18,249 nucleotides of DNA from positions 196,492 through 214,740 of the forward strand of contig QKYT01000153.1 in assembly GCA_003550305.1 (NCBI GenBank). The letters are read 5' to 3'. Source of the DNA: Glomus cerebriforme (taxonomy: Eukaryota > Glomeromycota > Glomeromycetes > Glomerales > Glomeraceae). The notes beneath the pieces were generated by a model. The model was not told the origin of the DNA, did not search any database, and worked only from the letters and a program-made list of their open reading frames with translations. The position numbers and the translations under genes were made by a program. Positions 17,912-18,249 of the stretch are shown in pieces. How positions within the stretch are numbered: the stretch's first letter is position 1; every line of letters starts with the position of its first letter.

Positions 17912-18249
17912 ATGAAAGGAACCACTTTAACCGCTGTTACTTTGACAATTCTTTATTTAACAACTCCATCAGTTTTGTCAATTCCTCTCGGCAGAATTGA
18001 TACAATTCAACCTTGGATAAATCCTAATTTGGATCCTGATGTTAGTGTTTCAGTTGGAAATAAAAGAGAGATTAGTGTTGATACTGGCGTTGATATCCAC
18101 TCCGGTAATAAACAACTCGTAATGCGACACGTAGACGTGGATGTAGATGCTAATGTTTTAAAAAATAAACGTCACGTAGACGTTGATGTAGATGCTGAGG
18201 TTCTAAAACGATACGTAAACGTCGATGCAAATGCCGATGTTGATGCTGA
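17912..18249 (+). CDS. secreted precursor of KR-processed repeat peptides (partial, 3' end outside window)
   Basis: The frame is open for 112 codons to the window edge with no stop. Residues 1-23 form a signal peptide (positive start MKGTT, hydrophobic VTLTILYL, small residues before a cut near VLS|IP). After a spacer, dibasic Lys-Arg sites at 51-52, 86-87 and 99-100, plus Met-Arg at 71-72, cut the chain into related pieces. These are HVDVDVDANVLKNKR (73-87), HVDVDVDAEVLKR (88-100), and a diverged copy starting YVNVDANADVD (101 onward). This is the layout of Kex2-processed repeat proteins, the class that includes yeast alpha-factor precursors and the dikaritin RiPP precursors. It could release secreted signalling or effector peptides. 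No Cys is present. The true end, repeat number and any intron are unknown. Confidence 0.82.
   Translation, partial: MKGTTLTAVTLTILYLTTPSVLSIPLGRIDTIQPWINPNLDPDVSVSVGNKREISVDTGVDIHSGNKQLVMRHVDVDVDANVLKNKRHVDVDVDAEVLKRYVNVDANADVDA

Noticed and set aside
1..18249. tRNA, rRNA or CRISPR features
   Set aside because: No B-box-like GGTTCGAATCC with a partner A-box, no rRNA-like conserved block and no regularly spaced direct repeats were seen. The sequence is eukaryotic nuclear in style.

Overview
The window looks like nuclear DNA of a fungus, most likely an arbuscular mycorrhizal fungus (Glomeromycotina, Rhizophagus-like). The base composition is very AT-rich, with long A/T homopolymers. Introns are short, 66-95 bp in every case but one, with GT-AG borders. 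The gene content is a set of lineage-expanded families: F-box/LRR-like proteins, a KCTD-type BTB protein and a MYND protein. The lineage is an inference from these traits; no database search was possible.

Layout. Positions 3-77 may hold the 3' end of a Lys-rich CDS. Positions 78-2934 are gene-poor and carry one convincing miniature inverted-repeat transposon (825-1255, TA target site) and one weaker candidate (1493-1631). A three-exon gene for a double GATA-type zinc finger protein lies on the minus strand (2935-3852). After about 1.7 kb without a gene come two same-strand, paralogous, single-exon F-box genes (5593-7179 and 9125-10723). Between them, on the opposite strand, is a two-exon KCTD/T1-BTB gene (7457-8542). 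A single-exon minus-strand gene (11863-12759) joins a canonical MYND zinc finger to a Rho-like GTPase domain whose guanine-recognition motifs are eroded. An eight-exon amidase-signature gene (14192-16808, FAAH-like) contains a 7-nt exon, and its sixth intron is enlarged by a 296-bp inverted-repeat element with a 3-bp target duplication. The right edge (17912-18249) opens a secreted precursor with repeated peptides separated by Lys-Arg sites; it runs off the window.

How the genes relate. The two F-box proteins (SCF adaptors) and the KCTD protein (often a CUL3 adaptor in animals) form a local group of putative ubiquitin-ligase adaptors. The GATA, MYND-Rho, amidase and secreted-peptide genes have no evident shared pathway. 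The most unusual items are the MYND-Rho fusion, the KR-processed repeat peptide precursor, and the amidase intron carrying a transposon beside a 7-nt exon.
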